Assembly (NCBI GenBank): GCA_003242035.1
Contig: QBMC01000024.1
Coordinates: 1 to 37,403 of the forward strand
Length of the DNA: 37,403 bases
Reading direction: 5' to 3'
Source: Nodosilinea foveolarum
GTDB lineage: Bacteria > Cyanobacteriota > Cyanobacteriia > Phormidesmidales > Phormidesmidaceae
Shown: one piece after another, positions 15,745-24,654 of the stretch
Numbering within the stretch: the stretch's first letter is position 1
Layout of the letters: each line of letters begins with the position of its first letter
The notes under the pieces: model-generated
Seen by the model: only the letters and a program-made list of their open reading frames with translations
Database searches by the model: none
Told to the model about the DNA's origin: nothing
Made by a program: the position numbers and the translations under genes

Positions 15745-17490
15745 ATGCGATACTCTTTCAGAGTGGCCTTACCAACGCCCCAAAAAGCCATTTCTCTCCT
15801 CGCCACCGCTCTCCTCAGCGCAACTCTCTTCATCGCCTGCAATCCAGACACAGCAACAAACACAGAGAGTGCTAGTCCATCAGTTAGCAGCGATCTAAAA
15901 CTCCTCTACTGGCAATCGCCAACCACCCTAAACCCCCACCTTTCCAACGGCATAAAAGACTTAGAAGCCGCCAGCATCGTCTACGAACCCCTCGCCGCCT
16001 ATGACGCTGAAGAAAATCTCGTCCCCATTCTCGCTGCCGAAATCCCTACCCAAGCCAACGGCGGCATCAGCAAAGACAGCACCAGCGTTACCTGGAAACT
16101 AGAAGACGGCGTCGTCTGGTCAGACGGCAAACCTTTCACCGCCGAAGACGTGGTCTTCACCTACAACTTCATTACCAACCCAGCCACAGGCGCGACCTCT
16201 ACAGAATTCTATGGCGAAATTGCCAGCGTCGAAGCCATTGACAAACTCACCGTTAAAGTCACCTTCAAGCAACCCACCGGAGCTACACTCTCATCCTTTG
16301 TAGGGGGTAGCGGCATGATTCTTCCGGCCCATATTTTTGCAGACTACATTGGAGCCGACGCCCGATCCGCCCCCGGAAATACCAACCCCGTCGGCACCAA
16401 CGCCTTTCAAGTCAAAGAATTTCGCCCCGGCGATACCATCATCTACGAACCCAATCCCAACTTTCGCGGCGATCCTTCCGCCTTCACCACCGTAGAACTC
16501 AAAGGCGGGGGCGATGCCGTCTCAGCCGCTCGCGCCGTTTTGCAAACCCAAGAAGCCGACTACGCCTGGAACATACAGGCTGAACCCTCGGTAATAAAAG
16601 AACTAGAAGCTGGTAGCAGCGGCAGAATGGAATATGTCCCTAAGCCAATGATGGAAAGGATCTACATCAACTTCTCCGATCCAAATAAAGAAGTCGATGG
16701 ACAAACCTCTCAAAAAGACACGCCGCACCCTTTCCTCTCCGAAAAACCAGTAAGAGAAGCCATTAGTTTAGCCATAGACAGAAAAACCATCGTAGAGCTG
16801 CTGTACGGCGATGCTGGGACGGTCGCAACCAACTTCCTAGTGGCACCCGAAAAATACGCCTCTAAAAATACTCGCTACGAGTTTGAGCTGAAGAAAGCAG
16901 CCGCCTTATTAGACAAAGCGGGCTGGAAAGACACTAACAAGAGCGGCGTTAGAGACAAAAATGGGATAGAAATGAACATTCTCTTTTCTAGCTCAGTGAA
17001 TCCAGTTCGCCAAAAAACCCAAGAGATTATCAAACAGAACCTAGAAGCCATCGGTATGTCGGTTGAGCTACAAAGCGTAGAACCCGGTGTTTATTTCGGC
17101 GATCCAACTAATGCTGACTCAGTCTATCGGTTCAAATCAGACCTACAGCTATTCGCCTTCGATAGCGAAACGCCCGAACCCGACTCGTATATGGAACTCT
17201 ACGCCTGCAATCAAATCGCCCAAAAAGAAAACCAGTGGTCAAAAGAGAACTCTTCTCGCTACTGTAATCCTGAGTACGAAGCCCTGTTGACTCAGCTAAA
17301 ACAAGAGACCGATCTAGAAAAACGTAGAGATCTTTTCATTAAAATGAACGATTTGCTCGTTGAGGATGTCGCGCTCATTCCGCTAGTTCGTCGCAGCGAT
17401 GCTTATGCCATCTCTAGCTCGCTGACTGATCTAGAATTCACTCCTTGGGCACCTAGCACCTGGAAGTTGAATAGCTGGGGGCGTCAATAG
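15745..17490 (+). CDS. Peptide/oligopeptide ABC transporter substrate-binding lipoprotein (SBP family 5)
   Basis: The 581-residue protein begins with a basic n-region and hydrophobic core ending in LFIAC, a lipobox with Cys32 as the acylated residue, so it is exported and lipid-anchored. The mature part has SBP_bac_5 features: WKLEDGVVWSDGKPFTAEDVVFTYNF, VGTNAFQVKEFRPGDTIIYEPNPNF, and KPVREAISLAIDRKTIVELLYG. Proteins of this class bind peptides, nickel or related ligands and hand them to an ABC permease. The permease gene starts 6 bp after the stop, so the two form an operon. The actual ligand cannot be told from sequence. Length is normal. A TATAGT at 15684-15689 might be the -10 box. Confidence 0.93.
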   Translation: MRYSFRVALPTPQKAISLLATALLSATLFIACNPDTATNTESASPSVSSDLKLLYWQSPTTLNPHLSNGIKDLEAASIVYEPLAAYDAEENLVPILAAEIPTQANGGISKDSTSVTWKLEDGVVWSDGKPFTAEDVVFTYNFITNPATGATSTEFYGEIASVEAIDKLTVKVTFKQPTGATLSSFVGGSGMILPAHIFADYIGADARSAPGNTNPVGTNAFQVKEFRPGDTIIYEPNPNFRGDPSAFTTVELKGGGDAVSAARAVLQTQEADYAWNIQAEPSVIKELEAGSSGRMEYVPKPMMERIYINFSDPNKEVDGQTSQKDTPHPFLSEKPVREAISLAIDRKTIVELLYGDAGTVATNFLVAPEKYASKNTRYEFELKKAAALLDKAGWKDTNKSGVRDKNGIEMNILFSSSVNPVRQKTQEIIKQNLEAIGMSVELQSVEPGVYFGDPTNADSVYRFKSDLQLFAFDSETPEPDSYMELYACNQIAQKENQWSKENSSRYCNPEYEALLTQLKQETDLEKRRDLFIKMNDLLVEDVALIPLVRRSDAYAISSSLTDLEFTPWAPSTWKLNSWGRQ

Positions 17491-17496
17491 ATTCTT

Positions 17497-18456
17497 ATGG
17501 GCAAATATCTACTCAAAAGATTGCTAATCGCGATTCCGACTTTGATGGCGATTAGCATGGTGATTTATCTCGTGCTGGCATTGGCCCCCGGAGATCCGCT
17601 CAGCGGACTTGCTAACAACACTTCTATTCCGCCAGAAGTCAGAGAGAATATTCGGCGATCGCTAGGTCTCGATCAGTCTATTTCTACGCGATATGTGAAA
17701 TGGGCGATCGCCTTTTTCACCGGCAACATGGGCTACTCCTTCGCCAGCGCCATTCCCGTCAGCCAACTCATCTGGCAGCGCCTACCTACTACGCTTTGGG
17801 TCGTCGGCCTCGCCTACCTTTTCTCCATCCTTATCGCCTTCCCCCTCGGCATTCTCTCCGCCCTCAAGCGCTACACCCTCACCGACCAAATCGCCACCAC
17901 CTTCGCCTTCGCCGGATTTTCTATTCCACCCTTCTTTACCGGTTTGTTGTTCATCATTCTCTTCAGCGTCAAGCTCGGCTGGTTCCCCTCCATCTACAAC
18001 AGCACGCTCATCGTCAACAGCGTTCCGAGCCTCATCGCCCAGGTCAAACAGTCCATCATGCCCATCGCCGTTCTCACTCTTTTTCAAACGGCTGTGCTCA
18101 TGCGCTACATCCGCGCCGCCGTCATCGAACAGCTCAACGCCGACTACGTGCGAACCGCCTACGCGAAGGGTCTTAGCAGCTCGCAGGTGATTTTCCGGCA
18201 CGTTCTGCGCAATGCGCTCATTCCAGTCGTCACTCTCATTGCCCTGGATATCCCCGCCGTCTTCACTGGCGCACTTGTTACCGAACAGGTCTTCCGCATT
18301 CCTGGCATCGGCTCGCTGCTCATCGACGCGATCAACCGCAGCGACACCCCTGTTGTCATGTCGATTACCTTCATCTACGCGATTTTGATTGTGCTGTTTA
18401 ACCTCATCGCCGATTTGCTTTACGGCATCCTCGATCCGCGCATTCGATATCGGTAA
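17497..18456 (+). CDS. Peptide ABC transporter permease, DppB/OppB type
   Basis: The 319-residue membrane protein has six predicted spans, the N-terminal MGKYLLKRLLIAIPTLMAIS and APGDPLSGL typical of DppB/OppB, and the cytoplasmic EAA loop with DYVRTAYAKGLSSSQVIFRHVLRNALIP, which docks onto the ATPase subunit. It forms half of the membrane channel of a peptide importer, with the lipoprotein encoded 6 bp upstream as receptor. The partner DppC-type permease and the two ATPases are not in this window, as often in cyanobacteria where these genes are scattered. The stop codon TAA abuts the stop of the convergent pdeM gene with no spacer. Confidence 0.94.
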   Translation: MGKYLLKRLLIAIPTLMAISMVIYLVLALAPGDPLSGLANNTSIPPEVRENIRRSLGLDQSISTRYVKWAIAFFTGNMGYSFASAIPVSQLIWQRLPTTLWVVGLAYLFSILIAFPLGILSALKRYTLTDQIATTFAFAGFSIPPFFTGLLFIILFSVKLGWFPSIYNSTLIVNSVPSLIAQVKQSIMPIAVLTLFQTAVLMRYIRAAVIEQLNADYVRTAYAKGLSSSQVIFRHVLRNALIPVVTLIALDIPAVFTGALVTEQVFRIPGIGSLLIDAINRSDTPVVMSITFIYAILIVLFNLIADLLYGILDPRIRYR

Positions 18457-19128
18457 CTAGTGCACGTCGAATGCGATCGCCTCACCCTCACAAGCAACAT
18501 AAGCACAGGTATTCTCAATCAGCGTTACCTCATACCCGCCGGTAAACTCACCAAAAGAAGGCAGCGTTAATCGTCGCTGATCGTATTCTACAAAAAAGCA
18601 GGGTAGGCGCAGGCTGTCTGTGCGCGATCGCAACCTAACAACAGGATGAATATGCCCACAAATATTCATCCTCGATGCCTGCACCACCTCCGGCTCATGG
18701 CTCAGCAGAAACGGCCCTAGTTCCACCGCATCCACTGAGCAATTCATCGAAAAAGGTGGCAGTTCCGACATCAATTGCCGGTCATGATTCCCCACAATCA
18801 AGGTTGTCTCAGCCGCAATCTCTTTCAAAAAGATGTCCCAAGCGATCAACACTTCTGGAACGAGAGATTTTCTAGAATGAAATAAATCTCCTAGAATGAA
18901 CAGTTTTTGGGGTTTGGTTTGTTGATAGAGCGATCGCAGCCGATCCAAATTCTCCTCATTCATCTGACTCGAAATCGGAATGCCCAAAGACTGAAACGTC
19001 TCGGCCTTACCCAGGTGTACATCCGACACTAGCAACGCTTTCTCATCCGGCAAATACAGCGCCTTATCATCTAACAACCGCAGTCGGTGATCAAACAACA
19101 AAATCTCATTAGCAACAGAAGTAACCAT
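18457..19128 (-). CDS. pdeM: PdeM-type ligase-associated metallophosphoesterase
   Basis: The 223-residue protein has the binuclear metallophosphoesterase motifs in order: SDVHLGK (Asp36, His38), GDLFHS (Asp81), GNHD (Asn114, His115), SHEP (His144) and CGHIHP (His159, His161). These and the length match PdeM, the ligase-associated DNA damage response endonuclease/phosphodiesterase found with Lhr-type helicases, ATP-dependent DNA ligases and an MBL-fold exonuclease. The last partner is encoded at 27321-28328. It lies 12 bp after crtL with AGAAGG (plus 19136-19141) seven bases before the ATG, so it is likely co-expressed with crtL. Cytoplasmic. Confidence 0.88.
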   Translation of the reverse strand: MVTSVANEILLFDHRLRLLDDKALYLPDEKALLVSDVHLGKAETFQSLGIPISSQMNEENLDRLRSLYQQTKPQKLFILGDLFHSRKSLVPEVLIAWDIFLKEIAAETTLIVGNHDRQLMSELPPFSMNCSVDAVELGPFLLSHEPEVVQASRMNICGHIHPVVRLRSRTDSLRLPCFFVEYDQRRLTLPSFGEFTGGYEVTLIENTCAYVACEGEAIAFDVH

Positions 19129-19140
19129 ATCTACGCCTTC

Positions 19141-20373
19141 TTATGCCGTCAGCGTCCGCCGCAGCAAGTTCCCGTGCGCAAACACCGAACTCATCAACCC
19201 CCAGCGCACCGGATTAGAAGTACGTCCAAACAGCACCAGCATCGCCTGCACAATCTCCGGCAGCGACGAAGTATCCGCCAAAAAGCCCGCCCACTGACTC
19301 TGTTCTAACTCGAAAAAAGTTGTCAAAAACTGATGTAGCTCTTCTGTCTTAAACGCCATCAAATTCTCTAATCCAAATGTATAGAGATAGTGCTTGCGCA
19401 ACCTTTCGTCTGGCCACAGCGCTTGCCAGCCAGCCCTTGCCGCCTCAGCCGGTGACGTATTGGCTGATTGCAGCGACTGCGCGATCGCCTTCGCCAAATC
19501 CGGCCCGCGCCGCAGCAGTGCCCCTTGCATATACCCCGTCGCCGGGTGCACCATACTCGCCGCCCCGCCAAAGCCCACCACCGCCTGCGTCATATCTGGC
19601 AGAGGCATATTCATCGGAAACAAACAGCGCTCCACGTGCTGCGCCTCTAACAGCTTCACCCCGCGAGCCGCCAGCCGCCGCTCTAACCGCTGCTCTAGCG
19701 TATCAAACCGAATAGCTGGGGCATGGGCCAGCGAAGTCTCCTCCACAAAATAAACGCCATCGCCCAAATCCATCTCATACGAAAACGTCGGCGGCAGTCG
19801 CCTTTCCGCCGCTGGCAAATGATCGTCCCGGTAGTCCATCAGCACCATTCGCCCTGACTCAATCGGCGGCGCAGAAAATCGCCCCACAATCCCATAGGCC
19901 GCCTGGAACGCAATCGGCTTCTCCTGCGGCACTCGCTGAATCAGCGCCGGATTATGCCCACTCGTATCAACCACCAGTCTTGCGCTCAACTTCTCTCCGG
20001 CTTCTGTGGTTACCTCCGACCATTTAGAACCGTGCGTCACCTTAGCCGCCTTACCCAAATGCCATTTGATGCCATAGCGATCGCTCTGCCCCAGCCAATG
20101 CCCTTGCAGCCTCTCCTGATCAACTAGCCCATATTCCCGATTCAACCCAATCGGCCCATCGCCCATATAAGCCACCGTATCCTGCCAGCGCTGGGCCAAA
20201 AATTCGCTCATTCCCAACGCTTCTAGCTCGTCTACCCAGATGCCGTATGTGTTAGGCCAGGGGGTTTGAGGCGCGATCGCACTCAGCCCCTCCACCGTCA
20301 GCCCCCGCTGCGCTAACGCCGTCGCCAAAGACAGACCAGCAGGCCCCGACCCAATTACCAATACATCTGCCAT
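19141..20373 (-). CDS. crtL: Lycopene beta-cyclase, CrtL type
   Basis: This 410-residue flavoprotein cyclises the ends of lycopene to form gamma- and beta-carotene. It has a dinucleotide-binding site LVIGSGPAGLSLATAL (5-20), the cyclase motif PWPNTYGIWVDELEALG, LMDYRD, YFVEETSLA (the conserved FxEET active-site region), and GGAASMVHPATGYM, all diagnostic of the CrtL family of plants, Synechococcus and Prochlorococcus. Many other cyanobacteria use CruA/CruP instead, so this is a useful lineage marker. Length equals that of known CrtL (about 410). It is preceded by glmU (90 bp) and followed by pdeM (12 bp), all leftward. A second carotenoid-type flavoprotein lies at 28339-29871. Confidence 0.95.
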   Translation of the reverse strand: MADVLVIGSGPAGLSLATALAQRGLTVEGLSAIAPQTPWPNTYGIWVDELEALGMSEFLAQRWQDTVAYMGDGPIGLNREYGLVDQERLQGHWLGQSDRYGIKWHLGKAAKVTHGSKWSEVTTEAGEKLSARLVVDTSGHNPALIQRVPQEKPIAFQAAYGIVGRFSAPPIESGRMVLMDYRDDHLPAAERRLPPTFSYEMDLGDGVYFVEETSLAHAPAIRFDTLEQRLERRLAARGVKLLEAQHVERCLFPMNMPLPDMTQAVVGFGGAASMVHPATGYMQGALLRRGPDLAKAIAQSLQSANTSPAEAARAGWQALWPDERLRKHYLYTFGLENLMAFKTEELHQFLTTFFELEQSQWAGFLADTSSLPEIVQAMLVLFGRTSNPVRWGLMSSVFAHGNLLRRTLTA

Positions 20374-20463
20374 GAGTCACGATTCGCTAAGATATCTACT
20401 TATTTTACATGGGTGCAGTTGTCCATAGGTGGAATCCTTTAAACGAGCGAGGGCGATACCTCC

Positions 20464-21879
20464 CTAATTCTTTGGCTTATCTTCTTCGTTTTCCGCTCTC
20501 AAATACTTCGGTCGCCATCCTGGATATGTCTTTTGCGGCACGCGTGTCACCGCCAAACAATCTGGATCTACATCTCTAGTCAGCGTAGAGCCTGCGGCAA
20601 TCGTTACATCTGCGCCGATGGTAATAGGCGCTACCAAAGTTGTGTTTGCGCCGGTTTTAGCGCGATCGCCCAACACACTCTTATGCTTATTGTGCCCATC
20701 GTAATTCGCCGTAACTGTCCCTGCTCCCACGTTTACCTGTGCGCCTAGCTCCGCATCTCCCAAATAAGACAAGTGAGCCGCGTTCGACCCCGCCCCAATC
20801 TTCGACTTTTTCACTTCCACAAAATTGCCAATTCGACAATTTTCGCCAATTTCCGACTTGCCACGAATATGCGCAAATGGCCCAATTCGTCCCCCTGCCT
20901 CTATCTCACTGTCACTGACTACAGAATGAACAACCTTTGAATTCTCACCAATCAGGCTATTCTCCACCAAAGATCCTGGCCCAATCTGACAGCCTGCCTT
21001 AATCACAGAAGTCCCGCGTAAATTCGTCTGCGGCTCAATAATCACGTCCGGCTCCACCGTCACCATAGAATCAATCGTAATGCTAGCCGCGTTAATCAAA
21101 GTCACTCCAGAAAGCAACAGCTCATCCTTAATTCGAGCCTGCATCACGTCTTCAGCCTCCGAAAGCTGCTTGCGATTGTTAATGCCCGCAATCTCGGAAG
21201 GCGGTGCGTCCATCGCCATCACCGGAGAGAGATCCTTAATCACATCGGTTAAGTAATACTCGCTCTGATCGTTGTCTGCCTTTAGGTGCGGCAAAATTTC
21301 CATTAGCGCCGACCAGTTAAAGCAGTAGATGCCCGCGTTAATTCGCCGATTCTCTCTTTGCTCGGGCGTACAGTCACGATGCTCGATAATCTCTTGAACA
21401 GTTAGGTTCTCATCGCAAAACACTCGCCCGTATCCTGTTGGATCGTCCATCTGCGCGGTTAAAATCGTCGCCGCGTTGTTGTTTTTGCGATGCGTCTTTA
21501 GCATATTCTCAATTGTCTCAGGCCGCAGCAAAGGCACATCGCCATTTAGCACCAGCAAATTACCTTCAAAGCCCTCTAAAGCCGGAATCACCTGCTGCAC
21601 CGCATGGCCCGTACCTAACTGCTCAGTCTGTTCAACAAACTCCAGATCGGTCATTGCCGCCAGCGCCGTCTTTACCTGCTGCGCCTCGTAGCCCACAATC
21701 GCCAGCTTTCGCGTTGGGTTCACCAACTTTGTACTCGCAATTACATTTTCCACTAGCGTAAGTCCGCTCAGCTTGTGCAAAACCTTGGGCAGCTTCGAGC
21801 GCATCCGAGTACCTTTACCTGCTGCTAGAATTGCGATGGCAAGGCCACTCTTTTTGAGTATCGCCAGTGAATCAGCCAT
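20464..21879 (-). CDS. glmU: Bifunctional UDP-GlcNAc pyrophosphorylase / GlcN-1-P acetyltransferase GlmU
   Basis: GlmU makes UDP-N-acetylglucosamine for peptidoglycan and surface glycans. The N-terminal uridyltransferase domain has AILAAGKGTRMRSKLPKVLH, VLNGDVPLLRP and NAGIYCFN. The C-terminal left-handed beta-helix acetyltransferase domain has hexapeptide repeats, HLSYLGDAELG with the catalytic His, and GTVTANYDGHNKHKS. The start chosen is the ATG at 21879, with TAGGAAA three bases upstream of the ATAT before it; an in-frame TTG at 21921 would add 14 non-conserved residues (MTLTFIYGAFSRKY) and has no ribosome site. The resulting length of 471 fits the family. Neighbours are ridA upstream and crtL downstream, same strand. 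Confidence 0.96.
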   Translation of the reverse strand: MADSLAILKKSGLAIAILAAGKGTRMRSKLPKVLHKLSGLTLVENVIASTKLVNPTRKLAIVGYEAQQVKTALAAMTDLEFVEQTEQLGTGHAVQQVIPALEGFEGNLLVLNGDVPLLRPETIENMLKTHRKNNNAATILTAQMDDPTGYGRVFCDENLTVQEIIEHRDCTPEQRENRRINAGIYCFNWSALMEILPHLKADNDQSEYYLTDVIKDLSPVMAMDAPPSEIAGINNRKQLSEAEDVMQARIKDELLLSGVTLINAASITIDSMVTVEPDVIIEPQTNLRGTSVIKAGCQIGPGSLVENSLIGENSKVVHSVVSDSEIEAGGRIGPFAHIRGKSEIGENCRIGNFVEVKKSKIGAGSNAAHLSYLGDAELGAQVNVGAGTVTANYDGHNKHKSVLGDRAKTGANTTLVAPITIGADVTIAAGSTLTRDVDPDCLAVTRVPQKTYPGWRPKYLRAENEEDKPKN

Positions 21880-21881
21880 AT

Positions 21882-21888
21882 ATTTCCT
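21882..21888 (-). promoter_or_regulatory. Shine-Dalgarno that fixes the glmU start
   Basis: TAGGAAA on the minus strand immediately precedes the ATG at 21879 and argues against the upstream TTG at 21921. The AGGA core is about five bases before the ATG. Confidence 0.55.
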
Positions 21889-21944
21889 ACTGAAAGCCCC
21901 ATAAATAAAAGTCAGAGTCAAAAAGTTGTTGCTTAATCAGTCAA

Positions 21945-22334
21945 TTAATCCGGAACCATCGCAATACACTCAATCTCAACCAGCACATCTTTAGGCAGTC
22001 TGGCAACTTCAACGCACGCCCGAGCAGGCGCATCCTCATCCCCAAAGTACTGAGCATACACCTCATTCATCGCCCCAAAATCATTCATATCCTGCAAAAA
22101 AACCGATGTTTTCACCACATCCGATAGCTCCGCGCCTGCTGCCTTCACCACTGCCGTCAAATTCTGCAAAACCTTCTCCGTCTGCTCAGCTACCGTAGCG
22201 CCCACCAGCTCGCCCGTTTTCGCATCCAGGCAAATTTGCCCCGCCGCAAACAGCATTTTCCCAGAAGCTACAACACCCTGGTTATAGGGGCCAACCGGAG
22301 CCGGTGCTTGGTCAGTTTTGACAATTTTACGCAT
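21945..22334 (-). CDS. ridA: RidA family enamine/imine deaminase
   Basis: The 129-residue protein carries the Rid signature: VGPYNQGVVASGKMLFAAGQICLD near the N terminus, VVKTSVFLQDMNDF in the middle and PARACVEVARLPKDVLVEIECIA at the C terminus. Arg105 and Glu120 match the catalytic Arg and Glu of RidA, which hydrolyses reactive enamines such as 2-aminoacrylate made by PLP enzymes. The start is placed at the ATG at 22334; a GTG four codons upstream is possible but would give an atypical N terminus. Cytoplasmic, probably a homotrimer. It lies 65 bp upstream of glmU and 93 bp downstream of the Nudix gene, co-directional with both. Confidence 0.95.
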   Translation of the reverse strand: MRKIVKTDQAPAPVGPYNQGVVASGKMLFAAGQICLDAKTGELVGATVAEQTEKVLQNLTAVVKAAGAELSDVVKTSVFLQDMNDFGAMNEVYAQYFGDEDAPARACVEVARLPKDVLVEIECIAMVPD

Positions 22335-22427
22335 AGTCAATCTCACTCATCCATATAGACATCCTTAAACTACCAGTCCAACCGCCTCGGCTCAACATCA
22401 TTCGCGCTGATTTCGTCTAACAACTCC

Positions 22428-22859
22428 TTAGCCTAAACGAGGTCGATGACCATAATGCCGGTAGCGCCAGTAGTCTCGCAAAATCTGATCGTGGTCAAAG
22501 CACAAATTCTCGGGCACCTCCCACGAATTCACAACCGTCAAACTTTTAGCATCGTCTTGAGCCACCGGCTCCCCGCTCGCCGTCGCAATAAACACAATGC
22601 TCAACGTATGCTTGCGAGCATCCCGTGCCGGATCTGAATAGACAAAAAACTGCTCAATCAGCGTCACTTCCAGATTCGTTTCTTCTTGCGCCTCTCGCTT
22701 GGCCGCCGTCTCCACAGACTCGCCATAATCTACAAACCCGCCGGGTAGCGCCCATCCATACGGCTCATTTAGCCTTTCAATCAGCACAATCGGGCGATGC
22801 GGGCGATCGCTCATCTCAATAATCAAATCCACCGTCGGCGCAGGATTTCGATCAGCCAT
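22428..22859 (-). CDS. Nudix hydrolase
   Basis: The 143-residue protein has a Nudix box at residues 41-63, with Glu47, Arg55-Glu56 and Glu59-Glu60 in the required places. The usual Gly near the end of the box is Asn62, a tolerated but less common change. [12 protein letters not shown] and a Trp-rich C-terminal [11 protein letters not shown] are typical of ADP-ribose or sanitising Nudix enzymes that hydrolyse nucleoside diphosphates linked to another moiety. The substrate is not predictable. The ATG at 22859 is preferred because GGGGAG (plus 22867-22872) precedes it by seven bases; the GTG at 22877 is less likely. First gene of the leftward run ending with pdeM. Confidence 0.9.
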   Translation of the reverse strand: MADRNPAPTVDLIIEMSDRPHRPIVLIERLNEPYGWALPGGFVDYGESVETAAKREAQEETNLEVTLIEQFFVYSDPARDARKHTLSIVFIATASGEPVAQDDAKSLTVVNSWEVPENLCFDHDQILRDYWRYRHYGHRPRLG

Positions 22860-22866
22860 CACGTCA

Positions 22867-22872
22867 CTCCCC
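22867..22872 (-). promoter_or_regulatory. Shine-Dalgarno that fixes the Nudix start
   Basis: GGGGAG on the minus strand lies seven bases before the ATG at 22859, favouring this start over the GTG/ATG pair at 22877/22874. Confidence 0.55.
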
Positions 22873-23023
22873 ATCACGAATCGAATCGCCCCTAGTATTT
22901 CACATTCTCAAGCCGGTGATATTCTCTCACCTTTCCTCAAAATCCTCTCCCTAAAAGCAGATGTCCCGTCTAATCAGCGTGATAAAGTCTGTACACCTCT
23001 ATCACCCCTCTATCACCACAGAC

Positions 23024-24550
23024 ATGGCATTCCCTAGAACCAGCGGTATCTTGCTGCACCCCACTTCGCTTCCTGGCCGATACGGTATTGGCGATTTAGG
23101 CGCACAGGCTTACCGATTTGTCGATTTCCTGATCGAAACCCAGCAAACGCTGTGGCAAATTTTACCGCTTGGCCCCACCGGTCACGGCAATTCGCCCTAC
23201 ATGTGCTACTCAGCTATGGCCGGAAATCCGCTGCTGATCAATCTAGAAAATCTCCAGTCGCAAGGACTACTTACCGCCGAAGAGCTAGCCCTAACCGCCC
23301 CCTTCTCAGCCGTTGCAGTAGATTACGAAGCCGTCAGCGTTTTCAAACTAGACGCCCTACGAAAAGCCGCCACCCGCTTCAAAAAAACTGCTGATTCAAC
23401 CATAGAGGCTGAATACAAGCAGTTCACCCAAGAGAGCAGCGACTGGCTAGAAGACTACGCGCTGTTTATGGCCATCAAGTCTATTAACGACAACAAGCCC
23501 TGGTCTCAGTGGGATACAGCGCTAGCCCGCCGGGAGCCAGACGCCATCAATCGCGTCCGACTAGAGTTAAGCGACGAGATTTTATTCCACGAGTTCATGC
23601 AGTTTCAGTTTTGGCGGCAGTGGCTAGAACTCAAAAACTATGCCAACGACAACGGCATTCAAATCGTCGGCGATATGCCTATCTACGTCGCTCACGATAG
23701 CGCCGACGTTTGGGCAAGGCCCGAAAACTTTAGCCTCGACGAAGAGACCTTACAGCCCGCCCTCATGGCAGGCGTCCCGCCCGATTTCTTTAGCGAAACG
23801 GGTCAGCTTTGGGGCAATCCAACCTACAACTGGGAGGTCATTGAAGCTAACGGGTTTGACTGGTGGCTGCAAAGACTCCGCGCCTTGCTAAAGCAAGTCG
23901 ATCTCATTCGGATCGATCACTTCCGTGGATTTGAAGCTTTCTGGGCCGTCGAAGAAGGACAAGAAACCGCGATCAACGGCGAGTGGATAGAAGCTCCTGG
24001 CGTAGCGTTTTTTGAAAAGGTAAAGGCAGAGCTAGGCGAGCTGCCCTTTTTGGCCGAAGATTTGGGACTGATTGACGAGAAAGTAGAAGAACTGCGCGAT
24101 CGCTTCGACTTCCCCGGTATGAAAATCCTGCTCTTTGCTTTCGGCGGTGGCCCCGACAATCCTTACTTGCCCTTCAACGTCAGCAGCAACTTCGCCATCT
24201 ACACCGGCACCCACGACAACAACACCACCGTCGGCTGGTTCGATCAGGCCACCGAACCAGAAAAGGACACCCTAGCCACCTATGTCGGCCCCTTCTCTCC
24301 CGAAAACGTCCACTGGGCCATGATTCGCCTCGCGCTAGGCTCGGTTGCAAACCAGGCGGTTGTCCCCCTACAAGATTTGATGGGTTTAGGCAGCGAAGCC
24401 CGCATGAATACGCCCGGTGTCGGTGAAGGCAACTGGGAATGGCGCTATTCGGAAGCGATGATTACCTCTCAGATGAAGAGCGGCTTAACGCAGCTTACTG
24501 AGGTGTATGGTCGAGCGCGCGATCGCCCCGATGAAGAAACTGCTAGCTAA
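23024..24550 (+). CDS. malQ: 4-alpha-glucanotransferase (amylomaltase, GH77)
   Basis: MalQ transfers 4-alpha-glucan chains between maltooligosaccharides and acts in glycogen turnover. The N terminus FPRTSGILLHPTSLPGRYGIGDLG is a GH77 hallmark. Catalytic regions are IRIDHFRGFEAFWAVE (nucleophile Asp), LPFLAEDLGLI (acid/base Glu) and YTGTHDNNTTVGW (third carboxylate). With the ATG at 23024 it has 508 residues, normal for the family. An upstream in-frame ATG at 22961 would add 21 residues unlike the family, and neither start has a Shine-Dalgarno. Cytoplasmic. It is divergent from the Nudix gene and followed after 104 bp by a dnaJ-like gene on the same strand. Confidence 0.94.
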   Translation: MAFPRTSGILLHPTSLPGRYGIGDLGAQAYRFVDFLIETQQTLWQILPLGPTGHGNSPYMCYSAMAGNPLLINLENLQSQGLLTAEELALTAPFSAVAVDYEAVSVFKLDALRKAATRFKKTADSTIEAEYKQFTQESSDWLEDYALFMAIKSINDNKPWSQWDTALARREPDAINRVRLELSDEILFHEFMQFQFWRQWLELKNYANDNGIQIVGDMPIYVAHDSADVWARPENFSLDEETLQPALMAGVPPDFFSETGQLWGNPTYNWEVIEANGFDWWLQRLRALLKQVDLIRIDHFRGFEAFWAVEEGQETAINGEWIEAPGVAFFEKVKAELGELPFLAEDLGLIDEKVEELRDRFDFPGMKILLFAFGGGPDNPYLPFNVSSNFAIYTGTHDNNTTVGWFDQATEPEKDTLATYVGPFSPENVHWAMIRLALGSVANQAVVPLQDLMGLGSEARMNTPGVGEGNWEWRYSEAMITSQMKSGLTQLTEVYGRARDRPDEETAS

Positions 24551-24554
24551 CCAC

Positions 24555-24580
24555 TGAAAACCGAACCTGAAAACCGAACC
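24555..24580. repeat. Perfect 13-bp tandem duplication after malQ
   Basis: TGAAAACCGAACC occurs twice in direct tandem (24555-24567 and 24568-24580), just after the malQ stop. It looks like a recent slippage duplication in non-coding DNA. No function is apparent. Confidence 0.7.
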
Positions 24581-24654
24581 TCTTGGGTGAGCAAGCTTTG
24601 CTACGCTGAGATTTACACAAGATTAACCGGGTTTGACGGGGAGAAAAGCGAAGC

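Noticed and set aside
17700-18201. Long alternative-frame and antisense ORFs over the DppB-type permease
   Set aside because: The permease has all family motifs; the others are His/Arg-rich or Glu/Gly-rich shadows.
21880-21921. TTG start extending GlmU by 14 residues
   Set aside because: The downstream ATG has a good ribosome site and the extra residues are unlike the family.
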